From positions 254,735 to 318,734 of the forward strand of contig JAXHNF010000023.1 of assembly GCA_034520745.1 (NCBI GenBank): a DNA stretch of 64,000 nucleotides, read 5' to 3'. Origin of the DNA: Alkalibacterium sp034520745. GTDB taxonomy: Bacteria; Bacillota; Bacilli; Lactobacillales; Carnobacteriaceae_A. Under the pieces are notes generated by a model. The model was not told the origin of the DNA. It searched no databases and saw only the letters and a program-made list of their open reading frames with translations. This document shows, in pieces, positions 16,975 through 27,427 of the stretch (position 1 is the first letter of the stretch; each line of letters starts with the position of its first letter). The position numbers were made by a program, and so were the translations under genes.

Positions 16975-18168
16975 ATGAAACGTGTTTTAAAATGGAATGG
17001 GCGCCTGATGCTCAGGGACTGGAAGACGCGTCTTTTGCTGATCGGCTTCCTGCTGTTTTTGGGGACGTTTTCGCTTCTGTACAGACAGCAGAACGTCACG
17101 CTCCCGGAAACGCAGCTCCGGGCGGAATACAGTGATGCGCACAATATCTTCCGGCAGATCCCCGATGCGCATTTTGAAGGCGAACTGGGTGAAGAAGTCC
17201 AGCAGCGTCTGGGACGAAATTCGTCACTGATCGGTCTGAACCGTTACATACTGACCCAGCGCGAAGGAAATACCGTTGAAGGTCTGGAAGACGTGGTTTC
17301 CGATTACTTGAATAACGGCAGAGAAATGGCCGAAAACAATCTGTTTTTACTCGAAGCCACAGAATTTGAGTCCTATGAGACCCTTACGTCGGTGTACCTG
17401 CCGTCACGATACGAGATCGAACGCCAGCTTGCCTTTTACAATGCTTTGGATGACAGCGGACTGGCTATCGAGTGGAACCCTTTTGCTTCCTCGCAGATTT
17501 TGCAGCAGCAGCTGGAACTGTTTGTCTCGGTCGTCCTGTTCATCGCCGTCGCGCTTTTAGCCGGCGATCACTTTACCAGAGATCAGGAGAAAAACTACAG
17601 CGTGACGCAGGGACTGCCCTTGCCTGTGAAAACCCAGTGGCGGACACGCAGTTTTCTGCTCTGGCTGATGACCTGGCTGACGGCCTTGGCTGGCATTTTG
17701 GTCAGCTACGTGCTGTCATTATCCTTTGAGACGTCAGGCAGTTTGAGTTACCCGGTTGAAATCTACTTCAACCAGTCTGCAACCTATGTGCCGCTGTGGC
17801 AGTACGGCCTGCTGCTCGTCTTACTGGGGATGATCGTCAGTTATCTGTTCCTGCTGATCATAACAGGCCTGAGCTGGATGATCCGCAACACTTATCTGAC
17901 CCTGTTTATCACGGGTCTGCTGGTCTTGTCTCCGCAGATCTGGACGGCGATCGATCCGGTCTCTTCCTGGCAGCCGTCCTTTTATTCGGAAGTGGTGTCT
18001 GTCGTCACGGGTGAAAGTGCCGCCGCATTCAATCTGCCGGGGATCGAATTCTGGAAACTGCCGGTCGCGGCACTAAGCGTCTGGCTGCTGCTTGAAGCGG
18101 TCTTCCATTTCATTTTCAAACTGATCCCGACCCAACGCCTCGGACTGAAAAGGAGAATAACGCAATGA
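16975..18168 (+). CDS. ABC-2 type exporter permease B
   Basis: 397 residues starting at ATG 16975 behind AGGAGGAG; the longer frame from 16909 belongs to the preceding gene. Same layout as permease A: TM at about 20-38, polar loop, then five hydrophobic helices from about residue 180. The pair probably forms a heterodimer with the ATPase encoded next (ATGA overlap at 18165). Substrate unknown. Confidence 0.8.
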   Translation: MKRVLKWNGRLMLRDWKTRLLLIGFLLFLGTFSLLYRQQNVTLPETQLRAEYSDAHNIFRQIPDAHFEGELGEEVQQRLGRNSSLIGLNRYILTQREGNTVEGLEDVVSDYLNNGREMAENNLFLLEATEFESYETLTSVYLPSRYEIERQLAFYNALDDSGLAIEWNPFASSQILQQQLELFVSVVLFIAVALLAGDHFTRDQEKNYSVTQGLPLPVKTQWRTRSFLLWLMTWLTALAGILVSYVLSLSFETSGSLSYPVEIYFNQSATYVPLWQYGLLLVLLGMIVSYLFLLIITGLSWMIRNTYLTLFITGLLVLSPQIWTAIDPVSSWQPSFYSEVVSVVTGESAAAFNLPGIEFWKLPVAALSVWLLLEAVFHFIFKLIPTQRLGLKRRITQ

Positions 18169-19112
18169 CTTTAGAAGTGAAAAATTTAACCGTAGCTTAT
18201 GGAGAAACTGTTATCCTGGACGATATTTCCTTTAAACTGGACAATAGCCAGATCATCGGTCTGGTTGCCCCGAACGGTACAGGGAAAACGACGCTGTTCA
18301 ATGCCGTCATGCACTTTATCCCGGTTAAATCCGGACAGATCTTAGTCGACGGCAGGGAGTATACAGCAAAAGACAAGGATGTTTTGGACCTGCATCAGCT
18401 GATCACCTTCTTTCCCGATCAGGCGGATCTGCATGAGAATTTCAGCGGCACGGAGCATATCGAGATGTATGCCGATATGTGGGCCGGCAAGCGCGGTCAC
18501 GTCAGAGATATCATCAGCCGGCTGGAGATGGACGATTACGTCGACAAAAAAGTCAGCACGTATTCGCTCGGCATGCGCCAGCGTTTGTGCTTTGCCATGG
18601 TGATCGCGTCCGATACACCGGTCATGTTCATGGATGAAGTCATGAACGGTCTGGATCCTGAGAACGTCTCGCTGGTTTCAGACATTCTGATCGAACTGCG
18701 GGAAGAAGGTAAGATCATCATGGTTGCTTCTCATCTGCTGGATAACCTGGATGAGTACGCAGACAAGATTTTCTTCCTGAAGGATAAAAAACTGCATTTT
18801 GTGCTCGATCACAGCGAAGAAAAAATAGAATACTTTAAACTGACTTGTACGCAGCAGCAGGCCAAGTATCTGGAGTCCCATGTCACGCTGCCTGAGGAGA
18901 CGATCCATCTGGGCAACAGTGTCCTGTGCATCCCGATCAGTCAGTTGAGCGAGTCGGAACAGCTGGTCATATACAAGCATCTTCGTCACCTTGAGAATGT
19001 GGAAATATCAGTGGGTCCATTAGGAACGTCCCAGTATTATTCGCATCTTTACGGCCTGGAACTGCATTCTTACAGCAGGGGGCATCAGCATGATAAAGCT
19101 GTTACAAAATAA
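18165..19112 (+). CDS. ABC exporter ATPase
   Basis: 315 residues. Walker A reads VAPNGTGKTTLF, the signature YSLGMRQRLCFA, Walker B VMFMDEVMNGLDPE and the switch His is in VASHLLDN. About 90 further residues form a C-terminal domain. It resembles ATPases of ABC-2 systems for peptide, bacitracin or lantibiotic resistance and cell-envelope export. It is translationally coupled to permease B and overlaps the lipoprotein gene by 23 bp. Confidence 0.9.
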   Translation: MTLEVKNLTVAYGETVILDDISFKLDNSQIIGLVAPNGTGKTTLFNAVMHFIPVKSGQILVDGREYTAKDKDVLDLHQLITFFPDQADLHENFSGTEHIEMYADMWAGKRGHVRDIISRLEMDDYVDKKVSTYSLGMRQRLCFAMVIASDTPVMFMDEVMNGLDPENVSLVSDILIELREEGKIIMVASHLLDNLDEYADKIFFLKDKKLHFVLDHSEEKIEYFKLTCTQQQAKYLESHVTLPEETIHLGNSVLCIPISQLSESEQLVIYKHLRHLENVEISVGPLGTSQYYSHLYGLELHSYSRGHQHDKAVTK

Positions 19113-20001
19113 AAAGACACGTCTTCTGCTGGTCGTCCCGGTCCTGGCCATTTTTCTGTCCGGCTGTGCAGGGTTTAGGGGACTCCGGACACCGAAGTAC
19201 GACGGCAAGCCGGTAGAGCGAAATGATGACGCCATTGCTTTATATGAAAGGACCCAGCGGATCAATGAGGAAAACGAAACGCATTATTTCAGGTACCCGC
19301 TGAGTGAGACATTGAAAGAACCTTCCCTGGCGTTTTCAGAGAAAGCTTCGGTGACGCTGGAGAAAGGAACGTATACGGTGGGCGACGATCTGCCGGCCGG
19401 GCGGGTGATCCTTCTAGGTCAGCCGAGTGATTTCAGACCGGAAGTCTTTATTATCCGGGCAGGGAACCTGACTGTGTATGACGAAGAAGGCGTTGTTGCC
19501 TTCGAGAATCATTTCCAGGAAAACAGCGGTGTGATGCAGGCGGTGGTGGACCTCCGAGAAGGCCAGACGGTCGAAGTCGAGGGAGACGATCCCGAAATCG
19601 ACGTGCATTATTCAGAGGATACGGCCAGAGCTTCAACACTGATGGATCCGACCGAGTCAGACCAGGTCGCTTTGATGGCGGGTCATTATGAAGTGGGCGA
19701 GCATCTGGAGCCCGGTAATTACACGCTTGAACGTGTCGCGGCACCGCGGACGCCTGTGTTGTATCACTTTATCGAAGGAGAAATCAATGTGGTCGAGCTG
19801 ACGCAGAACAGAGGCATCAGACCCCGCTTGTCAGTTCAGGAAAATGAGGAATGGTTCGAAAGTGGCCGCATCGCTGAAGAAGAGTACGAGAACAATCTGG
19901 CCTTATTTGAAAATCGGCCGGATCGGCCTGTCATTGAACTGAAAGCCGGGGATAAGCTGTACTTGCCTATGCTGGACGGGCTGATACTGGAAAAACACTA
20001 A
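19090..20001 (+). CDS. Lipoprotein with duplicated beta domain, ABC exporter accessory
   Basis: 303 residues. The signal ends LSGC (Cys near residue 26). Two copies of a short motif occur, LEKGTYTVGDDLPAGRVIL near residue 93 and LMAGHYEVGEHLEPGNYTLE near residue 198, indicating an internal duplication of a beta domain of the GxYxVGxxLxPGxY type. A third related stretch, VIELKAGDKLYLPMLDG, closes the chain. Its overlap with the ATPase gene implies a role in the same transport system, perhaps as substrate-binding or shielding lipoprotein. Family not recognised. Confidence 0.7.
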   Translation: MIKLLQNKKTRLLLVVPVLAIFLSGCAGFRGLRTPKYDGKPVERNDDAIALYERTQRINEENETHYFRYPLSETLKEPSLAFSEKASVTLEKGTYTVGDDLPAGRVILLGQPSDFRPEVFIIRAGNLTVYDEEGVVAFENHFQENSGVMQAVVDLREGQTVEVEGDDPEIDVHYSEDTARASTLMDPTESDQVALMAGHYEVGEHLEPGNYTLERVAAPRTPVLYHFIEGEINVVELTQNRGIRPRLSVQENEEWFESGRIAEEEYENNLALFENRPDRPVIELKAGDKLYLPMLDGLILEKH

Positions 20002-20012
20002 GGAGAAAAACG

Positions 20013-20708
20013 ATGTATTCATTTTGGATGAAAGCTGAACAGTTCTACACCTTTACGATGCCACTGATCATTATCGTTTTGCTCTTGCTGGCCGTCGTTT
20101 ATGTGTTTGTGCTATCGTATGCGGATCCCAATAAACCTCACCGTAAGAACATTACCCGGGGGTTTTTCGGACTGATCCTTGTAAGTCTGCTTTATTTTGG
20201 CTGGGGACATGCGACATACAATCGCTGGGTCGAGCAGAACGAGTACATTTCCCGGGCATTCGGTCACGGGAAACGATACTGGGGATTGAGACGACTGAGG
20301 ATCCGGGCATTGTCAGAACATACAGACGGTCGGATTCACTGAAAGAAAACCTGCTTGCTTTAGACATGTATGAAGCTGAAATAGTAAGTCGGCCGTTTGC
20401 TTACACGGTACGCAGGCTCGACAGAAACCACGCATTATTTCACCTATGGGGACGAAGAGCAGTTCGTCTTCAAGCTGCAGGGAGAATTAAACTGGACCGA
20501 TGGTGAGCGGGAACTGGTGGGTTATGCCTTTCAGCTGACCGATGAACGGTTTGCGGATATCGGATTTTACAACGAACCGGATATCATCTTCGATTCGCTG
20601 TCTCTACCCGCGTCCGATCAGACAGAGCTGATAGATGTCGATACGAACGATGCCATTCCCATCACCGAAATGATCGGCGGATGGAACTTCGGCAGGCAGT
20701 TCTATTAA
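20013..20708 (+). CDS. Membrane protein, last gene of ABC exporter operon (two frameshifts)
   Basis: The first 65 residues contain two TM helices (LIIIVLLLLAVVYVFVLSYA and FFGLILVSLLYFGWGHATYN). A missing A near 20266 and an extra G near 20410 disrupt the frame. Corrected, the chain continues TILGIETTEDPGIVRTYRRS, then EAEIVSRPFAYTYAGSTETT and a soluble C-terminal domain ending GGWNFGRQFY, about 231 residues. It follows the lipoprotein gene by 11 bp with GGAG before its ATG. No family recognised. Confidence 0.65.
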
Positions 20709-20795
20709 TGAGACGCAAGGGCAGACATTTTGACGTTGTATTTTTTCTGGAAGGCTTGTAGAATAGGAAGAGAAATCAAATTAAAGGAGATTACT

Positions 20796-21122
20796 ATGAC
20801 TATCGAAGTGTTTACACAGTTCCGACTGGTTTTTGGACTTATTCTTGCTTTCCTGATTCTGTTTTTAGTTTTATCGATCCTGCCTAAAGGCCGCGACGCC
20901 ATTGTCACGTTCTTTTCCGTCCTGGCCGTGTCCATCACCCACGCACTCATTGCGGTCGCCATGATCGTGACCGAAAACATGTTCCTGGAAGACTTTTCAC
21001 TCGAAGGCGATTCGATCACCTTCTATATGTTCCTGGCTATTTTGATTCTGGCCATCATCAATCCGATCGTCTACAAACTGAGAAACAAACCCAAATCAAG
21101 AGGATCATACTCTTTCCGTTAA
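20796..21122 (+). CDS. Small integral membrane protein
   Basis: 108 residues from ATG 20796, chosen because AAAGGAG sits 6 bp upstream; the longer frame at 20730 lacks a site. Three hydrophobic helices are seen (FGLILAFLILFLVLSI, AIVTFFSVLAVSITHALIAV, FYMFLAILILAIINPIV), then a short basic tail. It lies 88 bp after the exporter operon. No family recognised. Confidence 0.65.
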   Translation: MTIEVFTQFRLVFGLILAFLILFLVLSILPKGRDAIVTFFSVLAVSITHALIAVAMIVTENMFLEDFSLEGDSITFYMFLAILILAIINPIVYKLRNKPKSRGSYSFR

Positions 21123-21142
21123 AGAGTATGAAGGGATTTTAA

Positions 21143-21188
21143 AGAGCGTCACTCCTGCTTATCGCATGAGTGAGGCTTTTTTTTATCT
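21143..21188 (+). terminator. Terminator after the 20796 gene
   Basis: Imperfect stem GCGTCACTC / GAGTGAGGC with a 13-nt loop, followed by eight T residues. Confidence 0.75.
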
Positions 21189-21230
21189 CTGAAGACAGGA
21201 ATCGCCGCTGAAAACTTATATTTAGTCGTG

Positions 21231-21573
21231 ACTCAGTTATATGAGAACTCCGGGCAAATAGAACCAAAAGTATTAGACCAGACTGGATGAACATTGCAAT
21301 CTGGGTTTGTAGTATACGGGTGCGTTAGTCGTTACTCCCGGCAAAAAAATAGGCGAGTTAGTATTATGGAGCTTCCAGTAATGCTTGCTTAAGGAATAAT
21401 TCTGGCGGAGTGATGACTATAAGGGCCTTATAATTAAAACTCAGCGTACAGGTCCGGTGGAGTCAATATTACAGTCGGTGCATAAGTAAAACCGGGGATT
21501 TTTTGAGAGCTGAGCTTATACAATCTGGAGAGTATTGGCTAAACTCAAGGAAAATACGTCAGTGAGTGACTAT
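21231..21573. repeat. Array E: degenerate palindromes phased at 51-53 bp (ACTC/GAGT core)
   Basis: 5' arms of the type ACTCNNGG start at 21231, 21282, 21334, 21439, 21491 (weak) and 21543, with a decayed site expected near 21386. 3' arms of the type GAGTNANT start at 21355, 21408, 21460, 21512 and 21564 (steps 53, 52, 52, 52). Single units are more degenerate than in arrays A, B, D and F, but the phase is kept over 340 bp. It lies between a plus-strand gene and the convergent subtilase gene. Nothing else was seen in the region. Confidence 0.6.
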
Positions 21574-21667
21574 TATGTAAGGCTGAATCCTCTCAGGACG
21601 TCAATGCAGCTCGGTCAGCAGGGACGACTCATGGCTCTGGATATGATCAAACAGCCTCTCAGTATGT

Positions 21668-21704
21668 AAAAAGGACTCCCGCTTTTTTGCGGGAGTCCTT
21701 TTTC
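21668..21704. terminator. Bidirectional terminator
   Basis: AAAAAGGACTCCCGC / GCGGGAGTCCTTTTT with a short T loop. A rich on one side and T rich on the other, so it can stop transcripts from both convergent sides, including the subtilase gene. Confidence 0.88.
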
Positions 21705-21756
21705 AGTTAATGAACAGTTGATTCAGTTTTTTTCGTTCAAACAGGTGATTGCTGCA

Positions 21757-24025
21757 TTAGCTTCCTGATTTACCGCCAAAGAAGTAGAAGCCGCCTGTGA
21801 CGGACAGAAGGACAACGACGACGCTGCTCAAGACGATGGGCAGCCCCTGAGAGGTTTCAGCGAAATAGCTCTCATCATTTTCTGAATCTGATTCCGGCTG
21901 TTCAACTTCGCTTTCTTCAGTGGTGTCATCGTTTTCCTCTTCAGGTTGATTCGTTTCAGCCGCTACGGCCGATTCCAGTTCTTCAGGATCGAAAACCGCG
22001 AGCGTGCCGGTTTCAGCTTTTACCCCGACGACACCGCCTTTGGTATATTTATCGCCCAGAAGTTCCCAGGATTCCTGGCTTTCGTTCCATTCATACAGAT
22101 GATCGCCATTGTACTCCGCCTGCGGGGTGAAAAAGCGGTAAATCATGTCTGAAGGAAAATCTTCTATTCGGCTGCCGTTTTGTTCAATACCGAATGACAG
22201 AATTTTTCCTTTGGTCAGCTCCTCATGAGCATAGTTTGACCTGGCGGATTCGAACGTGATAAAGGCATCACCTTCTGAAAGATTTTCCGAAGGGATCAGC
22301 CATTCCAGATCGGCACGGGCAACCAGGAGCGTGATGTCTTTCCTCTTCAAGGAAGCGACCTGATCCTCTGATAAACTGATCCGGTCGATGCTGCCGAGCG
22401 ATGCGTCGAAAGAGACAGCCAGCACGCCATTTTCGGCAACAGCTTCGATGTCTTCGTCAGCGACCGTGGCTAAGCCGTTTGTTTCGGAAGGGCGGACCCA
22501 GACTGTGCTGCGCTGATCGAGCCGGTTTTGTTGTTCGTCAGTATTATCTTCATCTTCAGAAGGCTCTTCGTCAGTATTGTCTTCATCTGATTCAGATTTT
22601 TCCTCGTCGGCAGGCTCTTCGTCAGTGACCTCTTCATCTGGTTCAGAGTCTTCTGTTTCATCTGTTCTGTTTTCTGTATTCTCTTCAGGTTCACTGTCGG
22701 GCTCTTCTGTATCGGATTCGTTTTCAGTGTTTTCATCCGTTTCTTCTGCAGAGGTGTCAGTGTCTTCGGTATTTTCAGTGTCGTTTTCAGTCGTTTCATC
22801 TTGAGTGTCTTCTTCTTGGTCAGGCTCGGTTTCCGGTTCTTCATCAGGTGCCGGTTGCTGGGAAGGCTGAGCAGAAAACTGAACGAGACCGTGGCCGTAT
22901 AAAACATCGTGACCGGGGTCGCCCAGATCGAGTGCCTGATCAGTCAGGCGCTGTCTGATGGCAGCGGAACTCTCATCAGGGTATTTCTCCATCAGCAGTG
23001 CAGCGATGCCCGCAACGTGCGGCGTCGCCTGAGACGTGCCGGACATAGTCGTGTGGGTGCCGTCGATACTGTAAACCGAGGATATTCTGCCCCGGACCGG
23101 CCAGTTCATTCTCGTTTGCCACCATGGCATCAGTGACACGAGCCTGTCTTTGATTGATGCCTGTGACCGCAATGACTTCTTCGTGAGCAGCCGGGTAGTC
23201 GATCGAGGTGTTATCACCGGTCATGTTTCCGCTGGCCGCAAAGATCAGCGCGCCCTGACCGTAAGCGATCTGAATCATGTCATGGATCTCCTGATTCAAA
23301 TTGGCGTAGCCTGAACTGATGACAATGATGTCACTCTCGTTCTGGATGGCCCAGTTGAGCCCCTGGAGGAGATTGCCTACACGCGTCTTGTCTCCGTTCG
23401 CTTCATGGTAGACTTTCACGCCATACAAATCGGCGTCGGGCGCGATCCCCTGAGCGCGCGTGCCGGTGTGAGCACCTATTATACCGGCAATATGGGTCCC
23501 GTGACCGGAATGGTCGTTTGTCCATTCATCCGGACCGGACTCATCGTCTTCTCCGAAAATGCTGTGTCCGCCCGCATATGTAATCTCGGGGTGGTTATAA
23601 AAGCCCGTATCGAGTACGGCAACGTCGACACCTTGGCCGGTATAGCCTTCATCCCAGGCATCGAACGTTCCGATCATCTCCTGGTTCCAGTCCTCATCAG
23701 ATATCGTGTAAGTGGACTCTGAAGTTTCGACTTCCTGATTATAGGTGATGCGTCTGACGTTTTCCTGCAGACTGATGTCTTTCACAGCCGAAACAGGCAC
23801 AGTCATCGTCTGTACCGGCAGAAGATCCATAGTGTTTATATTTTCATAACGCGGATCCAATGTGTCTTCGTCAGGGACGGTCTCTTCGTAACGGATGATG
23901 ATATCGATAGTGTTTTCATCAGCCGACATCCCATGAGTGCTGACCTGAAAAGCGGGCAGAAGGATGGACAGGAGAAAAACACTGGCCATTCCCGCTGCGG
24001 CGTTTCTAAGTTGTTTCATTTTCAT
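21757..24025 (-). CDS. Subtilisin-like serine protease (S8), secreted and membrane-anchored (one frameshift)
   Basis: About 755 residues after repair. Signal peptide 1-33 is followed by a prodomain to about 115. The S8 triad is clear: VAVLDTGF (Asp), DHSGHGTHIAGIIG (His), an oxyanion-region GQGALIFAASGNMTG (Asn) and TMSGTSQATPHVAG (Ser). A very acidic Glu/Asp/Thr linker of about 110 residues follows, then a beta domain and a C-terminal hydrophobic helix near VVVVLLSVTGGFYFF. There is no LPXTG motif. An extra base near 23093 separates the His/Asp half from the Ser half. Likely an extracellular protein-degrading or processing protease held on the membrane. Confidence 0.88.
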
Positions 24026-24121
24026 TCGATCCGTCTCCTTTAAGTTACTGTTTCAGATAATTATATAAATTTTTAAATCAGTTTACTTGCAACATTAATA
24101 ATATCTTATCACATACCTGTG

Positions 24122-24174
24122 TGACAATTAGTGTCAAAACACTTGCCAAACTGTAATAATTGACGAGAATGTCA
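24122..24174. promoter_or_regulatory. Two TGAC..GTCA palindromes between divergent genes
   Basis: TGACAATTAGTGTCA at 24122-24136 and TGACGAGAATGTCA at 24161-24174, centres about 38 bp apart, between the subtilase and DUF2399 genes. The first overlaps a possible minus-strand -35 (TTGACA). This resembles a pair of operator sites for a dimeric regulator; I cannot name it. Confidence 0.4.
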
Positions 24175-24254
24175 CATTTTGTTAAAAAAATGAGATATCG
24201 TTCAAAAAGTGGTAGAATAGTTGTGACAGTATAGAGAAGGAAGTGCATAGAACG

Positions 24255-25229
24255 ATGTTTAGCCGTGAACACCTGCTCAGTGAACTGCAGGAGGAATTTC
24301 CCCTGGTAAGAGACTGGCTGCAATATATTAAAGACAATAAAGAAGGAACCGCGTGGATCAATGACCTGCTTATGGATTCCCCGAAAACGTTTGAACAAGG
24401 CGTACTGTATTTATCTGAAGGGATCCGTCTGCTTCCGACCCGCCCCGTGCGCCTTTCGGTATTCAGCCAGATCATCACGCTGGATGCGAACGCCTTTCTT
24501 CCGACAACCGATTTGGGTAAACTATGGCTGCATGTTCTGGCAGAGACCCGGCGTGTCCACAGAGACGAGCCGATAATAATGCCGGTAACGAAAGCAGAGA
24601 TCAGCACGCTGCTTAAAGAGTATCATCTGCACAGGGAAGATATCACAGATGCCGTGACGGTGGTCAACCTGTTTGCCGAAACGTCTGCGGGTTATCATCC
24701 GATGTGGGAAGCCGCGGTCCACAGTCAGAGCGTGATGACCGTTCCGCTACGGGAATGCGTGAAGCTGAATGCCGTTTACCCTGCACATGAGCAGCCGATC
24801 GTCTGGATCATCGATGATGCGGAGGTGTTCAGCCGGCTTGCGGACAGTGTGCCGACTTTGCCGATGATCTGTACAAATGAATCCTGGACGCGTACAGCCT
24901 GGGAAATGTTCGACAGGCTGACAGCGAACGGCGTGGAACTGCGCTTTGTCGGTGACTTGACCCCGCTGGGCATTGTACGGGCGGAAGAACTGCTGCTGCG
25001 CTACCCGGACCGGGCGCGTACGTGGCAGATGGAAGTCGACACGTATCTGAAGGCTCTGGACGAGTCGGTCGACTTGACCGAGGGGGACCATCTGCTGCTC
25101 GACAAACATCATGTGGATTACCTGGCCTGCTTAAAGGATGAAATGCGCGACCAGGGTCATCCTGGCCATCTGATCACGGTCATTGATGAACTGATAAACA
25201 ATCTGAATCATTATTACAGGAAAAAATGA
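24255..25229 (+). CDS. DUF2399/TIGR02679-like protein
   Basis: 324 residues, cytoplasmic. The C-terminal half matches the DUF2399 outline as I know it: PIVWIIDDAEVFSRLADSVP, then LPMICTNESWTRTAWEMFDR, then FVGDLTPLGIVRAEELLLRY. The family is a Toprim-like fold related to topoisomerase VI A and to JetD-type nucleases of Wadjet plasmid-defence operons. The usual acidic GDFDPEG-type motif is here GDLTPLG, so metal binding may be altered. No SMC-like or other Wadjet partner genes are adjacent. ATG 24255 is chosen; GTG 24243 is too close to the RBS. Family assignment is moderately sure, function open. Confidence 0.6.
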   Translation: MFSREHLLSELQEEFPLVRDWLQYIKDNKEGTAWINDLLMDSPKTFEQGVLYLSEGIRLLPTRPVRLSVFSQIITLDANAFLPTTDLGKLWLHVLAETRRVHRDEPIIMPVTKAEISTLLKEYHLHREDITDAVTVVNLFAETSAGYHPMWEAAVHSQSVMTVPLRECVKLNAVYPAHEQPIVWIIDDAEVFSRLADSVPTLPMICTNESWTRTAWEMFDRLTANGVELRFVGDLTPLGIVRAEELLLRYPDRARTWQMEVDTYLKALDESVDLTEGDHLLLDKHHVDYLACLKDEMRDQGHPGHLITVIDELINNLNHYYRKK

Positions 25230-25247
25230 GACGGAAGGATGAGCGAC

Positions 25248-27303
25248 TTGGACAAAAAACGCGTACTTGATGAAGGGCGTCTGCTTCACGGCGGGGACTA
25301 TAATCCCGATCAGTGGCTGGCGTATCCGGAAATACTGAAAGAAGATGTGGTGCTGATGCAAAAGGCACACACCAACACGTTTTCGATAGGAATCTTTGCC
25401 TGGGCCGCACTGGAACCTGAAGAAGGCGTCTATGCGTTCAAGTGGCTGGACGACGTGATCGACCGGATTCACTCGATAGGCGGACGCGTTATTTTAGCAA
25501 CGCCAAGCGGTGCCCGGCCGGCCTGGATGTCAAAGAACCATCCTGAAGTCCTGCGCGTGGACGCTCTGCGCAGGAAACAACTGCACGGTGCAAGGCATAA
25601 TCACTGTTTTTCTTCGCCGTACTACCGCGAAAAAACGCAGGAGATGAATACGCGGCTGGCCGAGCGTTACGGAGATCATCCGGCCCTTTTGATGTGGCAT
25701 ATCTCCAATGAATTTGGCGGTGACTGCCACTGCGACCTGTGCCAGGCGAACTTCAGAAAGTACTTGAAAAATAAATACGACAATGATCTGGACCGGCTGA
25801 ATGCGTCCTGGTGGGGCCCGTTCTGGAGTCACACGATCACGGACTGGGAACAGATCGAATCCCCGTCACCGATCGGGGAAAACGCCGTCCACGGCATGAA
25901 TCTGGACTGGCGCCGGTTTGTCACGCATCAGACGATCGATTTTTACAAAAATGAAATCAGACCTTTAAGAGAACGGACACCGGGGATCCCGATAACGACG
26001 AATTTCATGTCGGACAACCCCGAATTCACGCCGTTTACCGGACTGAATTACAATGAATTTGCTAAAGAAGTGGACGTCGTGAGCTGGGATGCCTATCCGG
26101 CCTGGCACAATGACAAGGAAGACACGGCGACTCTGGCGTCAAAGGTCGGCTTTTTAAACGACCACTTCTACGCCATGAAAAGTCAGCCGTTTCTTTTGAT
26201 GGAATCGACCCCGAGTGCCGTGAACTGGCATGACGTGAACAAAGCCAAGCGGCCGGGCATGCACTACCTGTCTTCGATGCAGATGCTGGCGCACGGGTCT
26301 GACAGCGTGCTGTACTTCCAGTGGCGCAAGTCGCGCGGGTCTTCCGAAAAATTTCACGGGGCTGTCGTCGATCATGACCGGTCTCCTGAAAACCGTGTAT
26401 TCAAAGAAGTGGCGCGTTTAGGCAAGGCGATGGAAGAGATTTCTGACAAAGTCGTCGGGTATCAGCGCCAGGCAGACGTCGCGATTTTGTATGACGTTGA
26501 AAACGAATGGGCTCTGAACGATGCTCAGGGATTCGGGCTGAAGACGAAGAAATACGGCGAGACCCTGCAGAAACATTATCAGGCGTTCTGGGACAAGAAT
26601 ATTGCCGTTGACGTGATTTCCAAAGAAACGTCCTTTGAAAACTACGACCTGGTTATCGCACCGATGCTTTACATGATGTCCGAAGAAACTGCTGAAAAAC
26701 TGCAGGCGTATGTCGGGCAGGGCGGGACTTTGGTCTCGTCTTATATGTCGGGTTTGGTAAATGAATCGGACCTGACGCATCTGGGCGGCTGGCTGGAACC
26801 TTTAAAAGAGACCTTCGGCATGGAACCGCTGGAAACTGACACGTATTACCCGACAGATGAAAACTGGATAGACTACAATGGAAAAAGGTATGGGATCAAA
26901 GATTACGCGACCGTGATCGAACCGGTCACGGCAAGCGACCTGGCTGTTTATCAAAGCGATTTTTACAAAGGAACACCCGCTGTGACGGTGAATGGTTACC
27001 AGGAAGGGGAAGCTTATTACATCGGTGCCCGTTTGACCGACGACTTTTTGGCAGACTTTTATAGTGGACTGATCTCTGAGCTGGACTTGCAGCCGGCACT
27101 TGACTGTCACCCATGAACGCGGCGTGTCGATTCAGGCGAGAGAAGCGAACGGACTGCGGACGGTCTTTATCATGAATTTCACTGAAGACAAGCAGACGAT
27201 CGACATCCACGAAGACGTCAGAGATATCCAGACAGATAAAGTGCTGAGTGGCCGTCTGGTCCTGGATCCGTATGAAGTGAGGATCGTGGAGAAAAAAGTT
27301 TAG
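25248..27303 (+). CDS. Beta-galactosidase, GH42 (one frameshift)
   Basis: About 684 residues, cytoplasmic. Hydrolyses terminal beta-galactosides. The N-terminus has HGGDYNPDQWL; the acid/base Glu is in MWHISNEFGG (near residue 155) and the nucleophile Glu in FLLMESTPS (near residue 319). CHCDLCQANF gives the zinc-cluster cysteines of the family. An extra T near 27105 (CTG read as CTTG) splits off the C-terminal 65 residues. TTG 25248 has the better spacing to GGAAGG; ATG 25239 touches it. It lies 18 bp after the DUF2399 gene and before the LacI regulator. Confidence 0.92.
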
Positions 27304-27344
27304 ACGATGTTATTGAATAAATGATGTGACTGAAAACGACAGGA

Positions 27345-27372
27345 TTCAAAATAATCGGTTTCATGTTATAAT
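27345..27372 (+). promoter_or_regulatory. Promoter of the LacI-family gene
   Basis: TTCAAA and TATAAT with 16-bp spacing, 55 bp before the regulator start. Confidence 0.5.
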
Positions 27373-27427
27373 CGACTGGAAAGAATGCAGCAACCCTTTT
27401 TACATACAGGGTGAAAGGAGAAAACGT

